Made by a program: the position numbers and the translations under genes. A DNA stretch of 38,020 bases, taken from the NCBI GenBank assembly GCA_041656175.1, contig JBBAEA010000011.1, positions 1-38,020 of the forward strand, in the 5' to 3' direction. The DNA is from JBBAEA01 sp041656175 (GTDB lineage Bacteria > Myxococcota_A > Bradymonadia > UBA4248). Within the stretch, counting starts at the first letter, position 1. Every line of letters starts with the position of its first letter. The notes beneath the pieces are model-generated. The model was not told where the DNA came from and made no database searches. It saw only the letters and a program-made list of their open reading frames with translations. This document shows positions 16,062-25,146 of this stretch, in pieces.

Positions 16062-17315
16062 ATGGAAATTGGAGTGTTGAGAGGGAATTTGTTGGAGCGT
16101 TTTTTGCGCTATGTTGGTATTGACACGCAGTCGGATCCTGAGAGTACGACGTATCCTTCGACGAAAAAGCAGTGGGTGCTGCTGGAGATGCTGCGCGATG
16201 AGCTGCAGGCGATGGGGCTGAGCGAGGTGAAGCTTGATAAATATGGCTATGTGACGGCGACTTTGCCGAGTAATGTGGCGAGGGAAACGCCTGCGGTTGG
16301 GCTGATTGCGCACGTCGATACTTCGCCTGAAATGTCGGGAGCGGGTGTGAAGCCGCTGCTGCATGAAAACTATCAGGGAACGGATATTGTTCTGCCAAAT
16401 AGGGCAGATACAGTGATAAAATTTGCCACAAATCCAGAATTGGCGAATCAAATTGGGAACACGATCATTACGGCCTCGGGCGATACCTTGCTCGGAGCCG
16501 ATAATAAGTCGGGCGTGGCGGCGATTATGACGGCGCTTGAGTATTTGATTGCGCACCCAGAACTGCCGCGTACGACGCTGCGGATTGCCTTTACACCAGA
16601 TGAGGAAATCGGCGCAGGTACTAAGTTTTTTGATATCGAAAAGTTTAACGCGTATTGCGCCTATACTATTGATAGTTCGACACGGGGCATGCTCGATACG
16701 GAGACCTTTAGCGCGGACGCGATGACCGTGCGCTTTGAGGGCTTTAACACGCATCCTGGGCATGCCAAGGACGTGATGATTAGCGCGATTAAGCTCGCGG
16801 CGGATTTTGTTTCGAGGCTTCCCAAAAATGGGCTTTCGCCCGAAACGACGTCGGGACGCGAGGGCTTTGTGCACCCTATCGATATGCGCGCGACGGTCGA
16901 TTCGTCGACGGTGCAGTTTATTTTACGCGACTTTGATGAAGCCGGCTTGGTCGAGAAAAAAGAGCTTTTGCTCAAACTCGCCCAAGATACCGTTGATGCT
17001 GCACCGGGTTCGCGTTTTAGCTACGAGCATAAGCAACAATATAGGAATATGCGCACCGTTTTGGACCGCTTCCCAGATGTTGTCGAAAATGCGAAGTTGG
17101 CTATTAAGGAGGCGGGGATTGAGCTTATCGAGGAGGCGGTGCGCGGGGGGACGGATGGTTCGCAGCTCTCGCTCAATGGTTTGCCGACGCCCAATATTTT
17201 TGCAGGTGAGCATAATTTCCATTCGCGATATGAGTGGGTGAGCGTTGAGGATATGTTGAAGTCGGCCGAGGTCATTGTGCGCTTGGCTGGGATTTGGACA
17301 AGGGAGCATGCGTAA
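16062..17315 (+). CDS. pepT: Tripeptide aminopeptidase (peptidase T, M20)
   Basis: A 417-aa cytosolic zinc exopeptidase releasing the N-terminal residue from tripeptides. Metal and active-site motifs are visible: AHVDTSP, LLGADNKSG, FTPDEEIGAG, DSSTRG, and near the end GGTDGSQLS with AGEHNFHSRYEW. The frame is open back to 15978, but AAGGAAGG lies about 6 nt before the ATG at 16062 and the family begins near there, so 16062 is chosen. The next gene downstream is another M20 peptidase, 275 bp away, so the two may serve the same peptide-use role. Confidence 0.96.
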   Translation: MEIGVLRGNLLERFLRYVGIDTQSDPESTTYPSTKKQWVLLEMLRDELQAMGLSEVKLDKYGYVTATLPSNVARETPAVGLIAHVDTSPEMSGAGVKPLLHENYQGTDIVLPNRADTVIKFATNPELANQIGNTIITASGDTLLGADNKSGVAAIMTALEYLIAHPELPRTTLRIAFTPDEEIGAGTKFFDIEKFNAYCAYTIDSSTRGMLDTETFSADAMTVRFEGFNTHPGHAKDVMISAIKLAADFVSRLPKNGLSPETTSGREGFVHPIDMRATVDSSTVQFILRDFDEAGLVEKKELLLKLAQDTVDAAPGSRFSYEHKQQYRNMRTVLDRFPDVVENAKLAIKEAGIELIEEAVRGGTDGSQLSLNGLPTPNIFAGEHNFHSRYEWVSVEDMLKSAEVIVRLAGIWTREHA

Positions 17316-17410
17316 GCGTTTGCTAGCGTTGGCGCGGTTCACAGTTATTTCATATATAAATGATGGTTGCTGGGGAGCTTGTTGATTGAATCATTTTTAA
17401 ACCACGTGTA

Positions 17411-17453
17411 AAATACGGAAAACTAGAGGTTTACGGCACGGTTTTTCGTATTT
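17411..17453. other. Long imperfect hairpin between pepT and pepD
   Basis: AAATACGGAAAA (17411-17422) pairs with TTTTTCGTATTT (17442-17453) with one mismatch. It lies in a 275-bp gap with no ORF. It could be a terminator for pepT or a leader element for pepD; the sequence does not decide. Confidence 0.4.
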
Positions 17454-17590
17454 GATGCTCCCACACGAAGATAATTTTGACGTAGCAAAGCATTACGATT
17501 GCTATCTTTCTCGGAGCAGACTTAGGGCGAGTTTCGTTTTTACAATGGAGCTTTACTGCTAGGCGCTGCTCTTAAAATGTGAGGTTAATC

Positions 17591-19042
17591 ATGCAGCACA
17601 GCGAGGCGACGCAAAGCGTCATGCGTATATTTCACGAGATTTCGAAAGTTCCGCGCCGATCGAAAGAAGAGGAAAAGATCGCGCAGTTTTTGTACGACTG
17701 GGCAAAGGAGCGCGGGTTTGAAGTCGTAAAGGATTCTGCAAACAATATCATTATAAAAGTAGACGCTAGCCCTGGCTACGAGGATGCACCGATCATCGTT
17801 TTGCAGAGCCACATGGATATGGTCTGCGAGAAAACGCCAGAATCGACGCACGATTTTACGAAGGATCCGATTGAAATCATTGAGAAGGATGGCTGGATTT
17901 ATGCCAACGGTACGACGCTTGGGGCCGATGACGGTTTGGGCGTTGCGCTGAGTTTGGCGGTAGCCATCGACGAGAAGGCGCCGCACCCCGCCCTTGAGCT
18001 ACTCATTACGAGTGACGAGGAGACCGGGATGACGGGGGCTTTGGCGCTGAGTTCAAGTGCCATAAAGGGGCGGATTCTCCTAAACCTCGATTCCGAAGAC
18101 GAAGGCGTGTTTACCATAGGCTGCGCTGGTGGGCGCGGAACGAAAGCGACGTTAATGCTGTATTCTAGCGCCGTTCCTAAGGCGTGGAAGCGCTACAAAA
18201 TCGATGTGACGGGCTTAACGGGCGGGCACTCGGGGGTGGACATTCACCTCGGGCGCGCTAATGCGATGAAACTCGCCGCACGCTTACTTCGTGCGATTTC
18301 TGTCGAATATCCCGAAATTTTATTGCAGGATTTCAGCGCTGGAAGCGCACATAATGCGATCCCGCGTGATGCCCATATCAGTTTGGTAGGCCCCGAGAGC
18401 GCCGCCAGTGGTATACAAAAAATTGTCACGGCGCAAAAAAACATCTACCGCGCCGAGTTCGAGAAGACCGACCCCGATATCAATATTATCGTCAACAGCG
18501 AGGACAACGACGCTGATGCATACGATCGCTCCTCCTCCGAGCGCGTCATTGACTTGCTACTCGCCTATCCACACGGTGTGAGCAATATGTCCAGCGCTAG
18601 CCCCGAGCTCGTCGAAACGTCGGTGAACTTAGCGCGCGCGGCGATCGAGGATGGAAAACTGAAGCTCATTTCGAGCCAACGCTCCAGCGTCACCTCACGA
18701 CTTGACGCCCTAACCGCACAAGCCGAGGCATGTATTAGGCTTTCTGGTGGCGTAGCCGTTTCCGATAAAGGCTATCCGTCATGGCAACCAAATTGGGATT
18801 CTGAGTTGCTAAAACGCAGCATCGCAGCCTACGAAGCGCGCTTTGGCAAGGAGCCCAAAATCGAAGTGATCCACGCTGGCCTTGAGTGTGGCTACCTCGG
18901 CGCGAAGTTCCGTGATATGGACATGATTTCGTTTGGGCCTACTATTTTGTCGCCACACTCCCCCACTGAACGCGCGGAACTTGCGACCATTGGCATGGTT
19001 TATGACTTTCTTTGCGATCTTTTGGCGAGCTACAAGCCGTAG
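17591..19042 (+). CDS. pepD: Aminoacyl-histidine dipeptidase (cytosol non-specific dipeptidase, M20)
   Basis: A 483-aa zinc dipeptidase of the PepD family that cleaves Xaa-His and a range of other dipeptides. Motifs are QSHMDMVCEK, TLGADDGLGVA, LLITSDEETGMTGA, NLDSEDEG, and GLTGGHSGVDI in the lid domain, then HAGLECGYLG and FGPTILSPHSP near the end. A GTG at 17579 is in frame, but GAGG sits 6 nt before the ATG at 17591, so the ATG is preferred. A terminator-like hairpin follows. With pepT it would complete breakdown of small peptides to amino acids. Confidence 0.95.
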   Translation: MQHSEATQSVMRIFHEISKVPRRSKEEEKIAQFLYDWAKERGFEVVKDSANNIIIKVDASPGYEDAPIIVLQSHMDMVCEKTPESTHDFTKDPIEIIEKDGWIYANGTTLGADDGLGVALSLAVAIDEKAPHPALELLITSDEETGMTGALALSSSAIKGRILLNLDSEDEGVFTIGCAGGRGTKATLMLYSSAVPKAWKRYKIDVTGLTGGHSGVDIHLGRANAMKLAARLLRAISVEYPEILLQDFSAGSAHNAIPRDAHISLVGPESAASGIQKIVTAQKNIYRAEFEKTDPDINIIVNSEDNDADAYDRSSSERVIDLLLAYPHGVSNMSSASPELVETSVNLARAAIEDGKLKLISSQRSSVTSRLDALTAQAEACIRLSGGVAVSDKGYPSWQPNWDSELLKRSIAAYEARFGKEPKIEVIHAGLECGYLGAKFRDMDMISFGPTILSPHSPTERAELATIGMVYDFLCDLLASYKP

Positions 19043-19066
19043 GATTGCGCACACAAGGACAAGGTT

Positions 19067-19108
19067 GGGGAGCTTTGAGCGATGAAAAAGAGCGCCCCGC
19101 CTTTTTTT
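19067..19108 (+). terminator. Intrinsic terminator after pepD
   Basis: GGGGAGCTTT (19067-19076) pairs with AGAGCGCCCC (19089-19098) with one mismatch and one wobble pair, followed by GC and a T7 run (19102-19108). It lies 25 bp past the stop codon. A second palindrome (19114-19145, TTGCGCAT / ATGCGCAA) follows before the next gene. Confidence 0.65.
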
Positions 19109-19181
19109 CGATTTTGCGCATCGTATTTTATACGATAATGCGCAAGCAACTTCGTGTTTATCACGGTTTATGGGTGAATAT

Positions 19182-20048
19182 ATGGTAAAACAAGCGGTCA
19201 TTATTGGCGCTGGGCCTGCAGGTATTTCGGCAGCACTATATTTGGCGCGCGCTGGCGTCGACACAACGATCGTTTATAGAGACGCTGGAGCGTTGGGAAA
19301 AACGGAACTTGTTGGGAACTATTATGGTTTTGCAGATCCCATTACGGGTCCCGATTTGTTCGAAATAGGCAAGAAACAAGCCGAAAACTTAGGTGCCAAG
19401 CTCGTCCAAGCCGAGGCTATGGGCATCACTTTTGGCGAAAAGATGGAGTTGGTCAGTTCCCTTGGCAACTTCCCCGCAGATGCGATTATTCTCGCGACGG
19501 GTTCGCAGCGCAGGCGCCCGCGAATCAGCGGTATTGCTGAGCTCGAGGGGCGAGGGGTGAGCTATTGTGCGGTTTGTGATGCGTACTTTTACCGTGGCAA
19601 GACCGTTGGCGTTTTGGGTAGCGGGAACTACGCTGTGCACGAGGCGAGCGAGCTTTTGCCTTTGGCTGGAAAGGTTACACTTTACACACAGGGTGAGGAA
19701 CCGCCGCCCAATTTACCCGAAAATTTGGCGCTTGATCGCCGTAAAATCGTGAATATTAAAGGCGATAAGTCGCTGGAGTCCATCGACTTTGAGGACGGTA
19801 GCAGCGAATCGCTCGACGGTCTTTTCATCGCCCAAGGCGTGGCTGGAACGGCCGAACTCGCCTTAAAAGCTGGCGCCGAAATAGACAACAACCGCATTGT
19901 TGTTAACGAAAAGATGGAGACGACGCTCGAGGGTCTCTACGCCGCAGGCGACTGCATCGGTGGCATGCTCCAGATTGCCAAGGCGGTGCACAACGGCGCG
20001 CAAGCGGCGATGAGCGCCATCCAATATTTGCGAAAATTGAAGTCCTAA
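19182..20048 (+). CDS. Thioredoxin reductase-like FAD/NAD(P) oxidoreductase
   Basis: A 288-aa flavoprotein of the TrxB fold, a little shorter than typical TrxB. It has the FAD motif GAGPAGISAALYLARAG near the N-terminus, the redox pair C129-AV-C132 followed by Asp, a second dinucleotide motif VLGSGNYAVHEA, and the C-terminal FAD motif GLYAAGDCIGG. The canonical CATCDG motif reads CAVCDA here, and the NAD(P) loop is GSGNYA rather than the usual GGGxSA. Substrate and cofactor preference may therefore differ, and it may reduce a thioredoxin-like partner or be a paralogue. No thioredoxin gene is adjacent. ATG at 19182 is preferred over 19170 because GGGTGA lies just before it. Confidence 0.88.
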   Translation: MVKQAVIIGAGPAGISAALYLARAGVDTTIVYRDAGALGKTELVGNYYGFADPITGPDLFEIGKKQAENLGAKLVQAEAMGITFGEKMELVSSLGNFPADAIILATGSQRRRPRISGIAELEGRGVSYCAVCDAYFYRGKTVGVLGSGNYAVHEASELLPLAGKVTLYTQGEEPPPNLPENLALDRRKIVNIKGDKSLESIDFEDGSSESLDGLFIAQGVAGTAELALKAGAEIDNNRIVVNEKMETTLEGLYAAGDCIGGMLQIAKAVHNGAQAAMSAIQYLRKLKS

Positions 20049-20097
20049 GGCTGCAATTTACCCCATTAATATCCCTATTTTTTAAAATTTTTGTTTT

Positions 20098-20242
20098 GGG
20101 GGGGAAGTCTCCCCCTCGGCAAAGCCTCCGCACAAAATGCAGCAGCGACTGCATTATAAAATGCGTTGTTTCGCCTGTTCGGCGAACCACCGCATTTTAT
20201 GCATTCGCAGCGCCTTTTGTGCGGGGGTCTTTGCCTACCCCC
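20098..20242 (-). repeat. Family B palindromic element, copy 4
   Basis: It is bounded by G7 and C5 runs with an end hairpin (GGGGGAAGTCTCCCCC). The central stem has arms around ATAAAATGCG and CGCATTTTAT with an inner CGCC/GGCG stem. The subtype GTAGGCAAAGACCCC matches copy 1 and copy 7. It overlaps only the spurious upstream extension of the next gene. Confidence 0.8.
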
Positions 20243-20282
20243 TCGCAGGCGTGCTGGCAACAAAATAGTCAAAGGAGCAACG

Positions 20283-21317
20283 GTGAGAGTTGGAATTATT
20301 GGTTACGAAGGTAGTGGCAAGACTACGATTTTCAGTGCTCTAGCGGGTATTGATCCAGAGCAAGCAGCAGCGCAGCGCAGCTATATTTGGGAGGTGAAGG
20401 TTCCCGATGAGCGGATCGACAAGCTCTCTGCGATGTACAGCCCCAAAAAAACCATTTACGCCACCGTGCAGTTCGTCGATGTGATGGCGCAATCGGCTGC
20501 AACGGGCAAACGCTTGAGTGCAGAGGTGGTCGCTAAAATCCGCGAATCCGATGTTTTGGCCGTGGTAGTTCGCGGTTTTGACAACGGCTACGAGGAGGCA
20601 AAGCCAGCGCTCGAAGCCGCTTCCATGATGTCGGATCTGCTACTCGCCGATATGGAGATTGTAGAGCGCAAAGTCGAGCGGATGCAGAAGGATCGCTCAA
20701 GTGAGCAAGAGAAAGCGCTCTTTTTGCGTATGCAAGCCGCCCTAGAGGAGGGAACTTGGCTTAAGGATCTAGAATTTGAGAAAGCGGAAGAGGAACTTTT
20801 GCGCGGCTACCAACTGATGACGCTAAAACCCGTGATCGTGGTTGTAAACGTTAGCGAATCCGAGGCCGATGAATTGAGCGCTGCGAAGTACGAAGCGGAC
20901 TTAGCAGACGTTAAAGCGCCTATTTTTGTGCTCTCAGCAAAGGTTGAAGGCGAAATCGCGCTGATGGACGAAGAGGATCAAACGGAGTTCTTAAAGGATT
21001 TAGGCATAAAGGCAACGGCGCGTGATCGCTTTATTCGTGCGGCGTATAAAATGCTAGATTTAATTTCATTCTTTACCGTAGGTGAAGACGAAGTACGCGC
21101 TTGGACGGTGAAGAATGGCGCGACAGCCCAAGAGTCAGCGGGCAAGATCCATACGGATTTAGCCAAATGTTTTATCCGCGCTGAGCGCATGTCGAGTACC
21201 GATTTATTGGAGCTTGGCAGTGAAGCCCGTGTCAAAGAAGCGGGTAAGTTTGAGTTAAAAGGAAAAACGTATATTACGCAAGACGGCGATATTTTACACA
21301 TCAGAGCGAATGCATAG
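20283..21317 (+). CDS. ychF: YchF-like GTPase/ATPase (Obg-like)
   Basis: A 344-aa cytosolic P-loop NTPase. It has the P-loop GYEGSGKTT, where YchF proteins normally have a GxPNVGKST-type loop, a shortened switch region, VVVNVSESEAD in the place of the YchF NxxE specificity motif, a coiled-coil segment (about 130-180) and a C-terminal TGS-like domain (LISFFTVGEDEVRAWTVKNG). It is about 20 residues shorter than the usual 363. GTG start with AAAGGAG 5-7 nt upstream; the longer frame to 20166 lies in a repeat and was rejected. YchF binds ribosomes and tends to hydrolyse ATP. With this P-loop it could be a paralogue rather than the housekeeping copy. Confidence 0.85.
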   Translation: MRVGIIGYEGSGKTTIFSALAGIDPEQAAAQRSYIWEVKVPDERIDKLSAMYSPKKTIYATVQFVDVMAQSAATGKRLSAEVVAKIRESDVLAVVVRGFDNGYEEAKPALEAASMMSDLLLADMEIVERKVERMQKDRSSEQEKALFLRMQAALEEGTWLKDLEFEKAEEELLRGYQLMTLKPVIVVVNVSESEADELSAAKYEADLADVKAPIFVLSAKVEGEIALMDEEDQTEFLKDLGIKATARDRFIRAAYKMLDLISFFTVGEDEVRAWTVKNGATAQESAGKIHTDLAKCFIRAERMSSTDLLELGSEARVKEAGKFELKGKTYITQDGDILHIRANA

Positions 21318-21380
21318 CCATATAACATTCGATTTCTCTTGATATTGTGAAGTATTGCACAGCGTTATAGGAGGGCAGCG

Positions 21381-22934
21381 ATGCGAGTTAGGCTAATGAT
21401 TTTGCTTTTTGCGATAGTGGGGGGCTTATCGTTTGTGCTGCCAGCCCAAGCGCAGTCTAAGAAGGGCGGCGTCCCGAAGTTAGCGCAAGAGTCGATGGAA
21501 AAGGCGTTTAAAGCCTTTGCCGATAAGCAATTTGCGGCGGCGCTGAGCCACTGCGAAAAGGCGATGAAGAGCGCACCAAAGAATGTCGAGGTCATTGCAG
21601 TCTGTATGCTTTTATATCAGCGCAATGAGCGTCACGCCGAATGCTTAGATTTAGCGCAAAGAATTCGCAAATTACACAAAGACGCCGATAAAGAGTTTAG
21701 TCTTTGCGATGTCGAGGGAATATCGTACTACAAGCTACATCGCTGGGATGATGCTATTGCGAGTTATTCGCGTTGTAGCCGCGAGGGCGAGAGCGACGCG
21801 GGGCGCTCAATTTCGATGGGTAATCTTGCGGAAATCTACATGGTTAAAGGCGATCTTGCGGGGGCGGAGATGCGATATCGCGAAGCACTCAGCATCGATC
21901 CCAAAAATATCCATGCGCAATTTGGCTTAGTCGTCGCGTTGATGCGCCAAAACAAAATCGATGAAGCACGGGAACTCTACATAGAAGGCGCTCTACGCGA
22001 TCCGAAGCTTCGCTTCTTTTCGGACGCGTTTTTTGAACCCGCGGGTGAGCTAGATTATCATCGCGCTACGTTGTCGTATTTGGGTGAACGTATGGGGGAG
22101 GCGGAATTTTATTTGAAGCGCTATCTTCAGTATGAGCTTCCCGAGTACTTTATTAAGGATGGAGAAGCGCTAAAGAATCGAATAGCAAAACAGCAAGACC
22201 CGCGTATTGCTCATTATCCCATTTTGCTCGAAAGCGTCACATCGATCGCCATCGATCCCACTTTGCGTTACATGGCCATGGGCACCATGGAAGGCGGCTT
22301 ATATCTTGTCGACCTCAAGGAACAAAAGCTGCGAACCTTTCAAGAAACGGGCGATTCTATATTGCACCATCTAAGCTTCAAGGGAGACTTGTTGTATGCG
22401 CTCAACGTCAATACTGTGTATGTTGGGGATCTTAAGCAGGAACCCATAGCGCTTTATTACTACAAATTAGAGGATTACGAAGTTTTGGGAATGCAGGACG
22501 CCAATAGTCGCCTTCTATTACGTAGGGACGACGATGTCTATATCGTGGATCCACAAAACTTCGCGCAAAAACAGATTGTCAACGATCTGGCTGAAATTAA
22601 GGACATCCAAGATCTGAGCAGCGCACATTCAACGTTATTCCGCCGCTTACAGGCTCTGGAAGGAGCAGGCTCCATATCGCCTAAAACACACCGCATTCCC
22701 CCCGCTTGGGGAACGCATCGGGTGATGGTCGCTCATCCTTCTAAGCCTTTGTATGCGCTGGCCAGCGAAAATCTCGCCATTTTATTCGACGATAAGGGCA
22801 AGGTTTTGCGTTTTATACTTCAAAAGCAAGGAAGCATCACACGAACCCTAGCCTTTGATGCATCGGGGAAATACCTCGTCATTGTGTCGAGTGCGATGGC
22901 CGAGATCTGGAGTCTTGAGGAATTGGGGCTCTAG
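21381..22934 (+). CDS. Secreted TPR protein with beta-propeller-like C-terminus
   Basis: A 517-aa protein with a cleavable signal peptide (LSFVLPAQAQSKKGG). The N-terminal half has TPR-like helical pairs (about 30-200; clearest near MGNLAEIYMVKGDLAGAEMR and GLVVALMRQNKIDEAREL). The second half (about 280-517) has WD40-like strand patterns such as VTSIAIDPTLRYMAMGTMEG and LAFDASGKYLVIVSS. This suggests a periplasmic scaffold. AGGAGG lies about 5 nt before the ATG. Function unknown. The stop codon TAG (22932-22934) is part of the CTAG tetranucleotide next to a family A MITE. Confidence 0.8.
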   Translation: MRVRLMILLFAIVGGLSFVLPAQAQSKKGGVPKLAQESMEKAFKAFADKQFAAALSHCEKAMKSAPKNVEVIAVCMLLYQRNERHAECLDLAQRIRKLHKDADKEFSLCDVEGISYYKLHRWDDAIASYSRCSREGESDAGRSISMGNLAEIYMVKGDLAGAEMRYREALSIDPKNIHAQFGLVVALMRQNKIDEARELYIEGALRDPKLRFFSDAFFEPAGELDYHRATLSYLGERMGEAEFYLKRYLQYELPEYFIKDGEALKNRIAKQQDPRIAHYPILLESVTSIAIDPTLRYMAMGTMEGGLYLVDLKEQKLRTFQETGDSILHHLSFKGDLLYALNVNTVYVGDLKQEPIALYYYKLEDYEVLGMQDANSRLLLRRDDDVYIVDPQNFAQKQIVNDLAEIKDIQDLSSAHSTLFRRLQALEGAGSISPKTHRIPPAWGTHRVMVAHPSKPLYALASENLAILFDDKGKVLRFILQKQGSITRTLAFDASGKYLVIVSSAMAEIWSLEELGL

Positions 22935-23078
22935 GGAAGTTCTGATTCATGGGCTATCGCCCTTAGAAGCCGTTTTTTGTGTAGAGTTTTGATTTTATTG
23001 GCTTTTTTGAAGCCCCCGTGACGTTTTATACTTTAGCTTAGCATCGTTTTGACTGTTCTTGCATTACTCGTAGCCTCA
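22931..23078 (+). mobile_element. Family A MITE, short form, abutting a stop codon
   Basis: The left end GGAAGTTCTGATTCATGGGC begins at 22935 directly after CTAG (22931-22934), which contains the stop codon of the upstream gene. The interior GCCCTTAGAAGCCGTTTTTT and GTGTAGAG match other copies. The right end GCATTACTCGTAGCCTCA near 23078 is degenerate. It fills most of the gap before the protease gene. Confidence 0.8.
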
Positions 23079-23104
23079 TTTTTGACGAAGATTTGGGTTA
23101 AGAT

Positions 23105-24355
23105 ATGAAAAATCGAAGAATCTCACTATTTTCTCTATATTTTATAGCGTTTTGTGCGTTGATTTTGGCTTTTACTTTTAGCGCTTGTCGCAGTGTGACG
23201 CATGTGGATAAGCCCGCGCAAGAGCAAAATGGCATGTCCCGGTGCCCAAACGATAACGCCGAAAAGGCGAAAGTAAGCGATAATGGCGCTAATAAGGTGG
23301 AGCAAGCAAAGTTTGAGAAAGAGCAAAGGCCCTCAGCGACAAAAAGCGATACGGATGACGCCCTGGCCGCAGATGGTAGACGCTTTATTGAAGATGAGAA
23401 GAACACCATTCAGATTTTTGAACAAGCAGCGCCAGGCACTGTTTTCGTAACGCAGAGCCAAATTGTACGCGATTGGCGCACTGCCAGCGCCCTAGAAGTG
23501 CCGGCGGGAACGGGTACTGGTTTTATTTGGGATAAAGATGGGCATATCGTGACGAACTTCCATATCATTGCAGGCGGAAGCTCTTGGTCGGTAACCCTAT
23601 ACAACCAAAAAACCTATACTGCCACGCTCGCCGGTGGGGATCGCAACAAAGACATAGCGGTGCTTAAAATCAACGCCCCCGCTTCGGAGCTTGAACCAAT
23701 CAAGTTGCCGCCCGAAGATGCAACGCTGTCGGTGGGACAGAAGGCTATCGCCATTGGGAACCCCTTTGGGCTAGACCACACACTAACGACGGGGATTATT
23801 TCGGCTATTGGTCGCGATATGCGTGGCTTTGGGGGTGTTACTATTAAAGAGATGGTGCAAACGGACGCGTCGATTAATCCGGGGAACTCGGGCGGTCCTC
23901 TCCTCAACTCCAAGGGAGAGTTAATCGGCATGAATACGATGATTTTGTCGAGAACAGGTACATCGTCTGGAATTGGTTTTGCGCTTCCCATTAGCGTTAT
24001 ACGCCGCATTGTGCCGCAGATTATTAAAACTGGCCGCGCTGAGCAGGTGGGTTTGGGTATTTTAACGATCCCCGATAACGTTGCGCGTCGCTACGGGGTA
24101 CGCGGTGTCATGGTTCAAGCCGTGATGGAGAACTCCGATGCACAAAGAGCGGGATTACAGGGGCTAGTTTCAACGCAACGCGGCTATGTCATTGGCGATA
24201 TTATTGTTGGAATTGATGACGCCGTAGTGCGCAATCTCAACGATTTGTACACCGCTATTGATGGGCATAACGCGGGCGACGTAGTCAGTGTAAAGATCTT
24301 GCGCAACGGCAAACCCATGACTTTAAACATTCAACTCTTTGTGATTAACGACTAA
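23105..24355 (+). CDS. HtrA/DegP-like trypsin-fold serine protease lipoprotein with PDZ domain
   Basis: A 416-aa envelope protease of family S1C. The N-terminal lipoprotein signal (TFSAC) is followed by a charged linker (about 30-105), the protease domain (about 115-310) and one PDZ domain (about 320-416; RYGVRGVMVQAVMENS). The triad is H153 in VTNFHIIAGG, D183 in NKDIAVLKI and S262 in NPGNSGGPLL. HtrA proteins degrade or check misfolded periplasmic proteins and are allosterically controlled through PDZ. One PDZ rather than two makes it DegS/HtrA-like in layout. Flanked by MITEs on both sides, so it probably has its own promoter. A sigma-E-type site was not recognised. Confidence 0.93.
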   Translation: MKNRRISLFSLYFIAFCALILAFTFSACRSVTHVDKPAQEQNGMSRCPNDNAEKAKVSDNGANKVEQAKFEKEQRPSATKSDTDDALAADGRRFIEDEKNTIQIFEQAAPGTVFVTQSQIVRDWRTASALEVPAGTGTGFIWDKDGHIVTNFHIIAGGSSWSVTLYNQKTYTATLAGGDRNKDIAVLKINAPASELEPIKLPPEDATLSVGQKAIAIGNPFGLDHTLTTGIISAIGRDMRGFGGVTIKEMVQTDASINPGNSGGPLLNSKGELIGMNTMILSRTGTSSGIGFALPISVIRRIVPQIIKTGRAEQVGLGILTIPDNVARRYGVRGVMVQAVMENSDAQRAGLQGLVSTQRGYVIGDIIVGIDDAVVRNLNDLYTAIDGHNAGDVVSVKILRNGKPMTLNIQLFVIND

Positions 24356-24388
24356 AATTTTGATGCTTTTGGCGATAACGTGTAAGTC

Positions 24389-24765
24389 TTAAGGAAACTC
24401 TGATTCATTGGGGCTACCGCCCTAAACCCCGTCTAAGGGGTCGAAACGAGTAAAACTGAGTGTTTTATGAGTTGATGACCCGCTTTCGCAGTGAGCATGT
24501 CCAAGCCAAGCTCGCTTGAGCTTGTGACATGCGAACAAGAAAAAAAACCGTAGGTTTTTCATGAGACTAGATTTGCGCAATCGAACGCAAGCCTGCGTGA
24601 GTGCGGCGCAAATCGTAGTCGGAATTGAGGAACTGAGCCCTTAGAATCCGTTTTTGTGTGTAGAGTATTGATTTTATTGACTCTTATTTTGAAGACTCAG
24701 CTGAATCTCTTTACTTTCATTAGCTCTTTTTTTGACTAACTTTGCATTAATCAGAGCGTCCTTAG
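24389..24765 (+). mobile_element. Family A MITE, long form
   Basis: The 369-bp element (24393-24761) has ends GGAAACTCTGATTCATTGGG and GCATTAATCAGAGCGTCC. The flanks are TTAA (24389-24392) and TTAG (24762-24765), both YTAR. The cassette (about 24436-24640) matches the inverse-oriented copy at 11912 by eye at about 95 per cent. It contains nested inverted repeats such as GATTTGCGC/GCGCAAATC, CATGTC/GACATG and AAAAACC/GGTTTTT. No ORF is supported. Confidence 0.9.
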
Positions 24766-24824
24766 CAAAGTTTCAAACGGGTGTTAGTGTTTGAATGGGG
24801 TTTATAGAGTGGAGCAAAGAGACT

Positions 24825-24974
24825 GGGGGGGGTAGCGCAGGATCGCCGAGACAAATTCGCAATGAGCGTATTTTATGCGATGGTTTGCCGATTAGGCGAA
24901 ACATCGCATGAAATAAACGCGAATTGTCGAATATGGCGAGGAAGCCTGCGCGTAGGGGCGGCGAAGCCCCCCAA
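24825..24974 (+). repeat. Family B palindromic element, copy 5
   Basis: It starts with a G8 run and TAGCGCAGGATCGC, and ends GAAGCCTGCGCGTAGGGGCG with a C6 run. The central stem ATTTTATGCGATG pairs with CATCGCATGAAAT, and an inner stem GTTTGCC/GGCGAAA surrounds a GATTA loop. It lies upstream of a small unknown gene. Confidence 0.85.
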
Positions 24975-25146
24975 CAAAATGGAAATATGGTTATTCGATG
25001 CATGATAATGGTATTGCAACTAGTGTTTGTTTGGCTTGTGCAAAATAGATTGCATAAGCTTGTGTATGATGCTATCAACCTTGCGCTCGTTTGCGCTGTG
25101 CATTTTGCGGTGCCATGGCGAGCTGGTTTTTATGATGGAGAAGAAA

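Noticed and set aside
15660..16874. Long minus-strand open frame (404 codons) opposite pepT
   Set aside because: It is the antisense shadow of pepT, extremely Arg/His-rich with no motif, and runs into repeats; pepT has all catalytic motifs.
20166..20282. N-terminal extension of the YchF-like protein
   Set aside because: It overlaps a family B repeat, while a good AAAGGAG site precedes the GTG at 20283.
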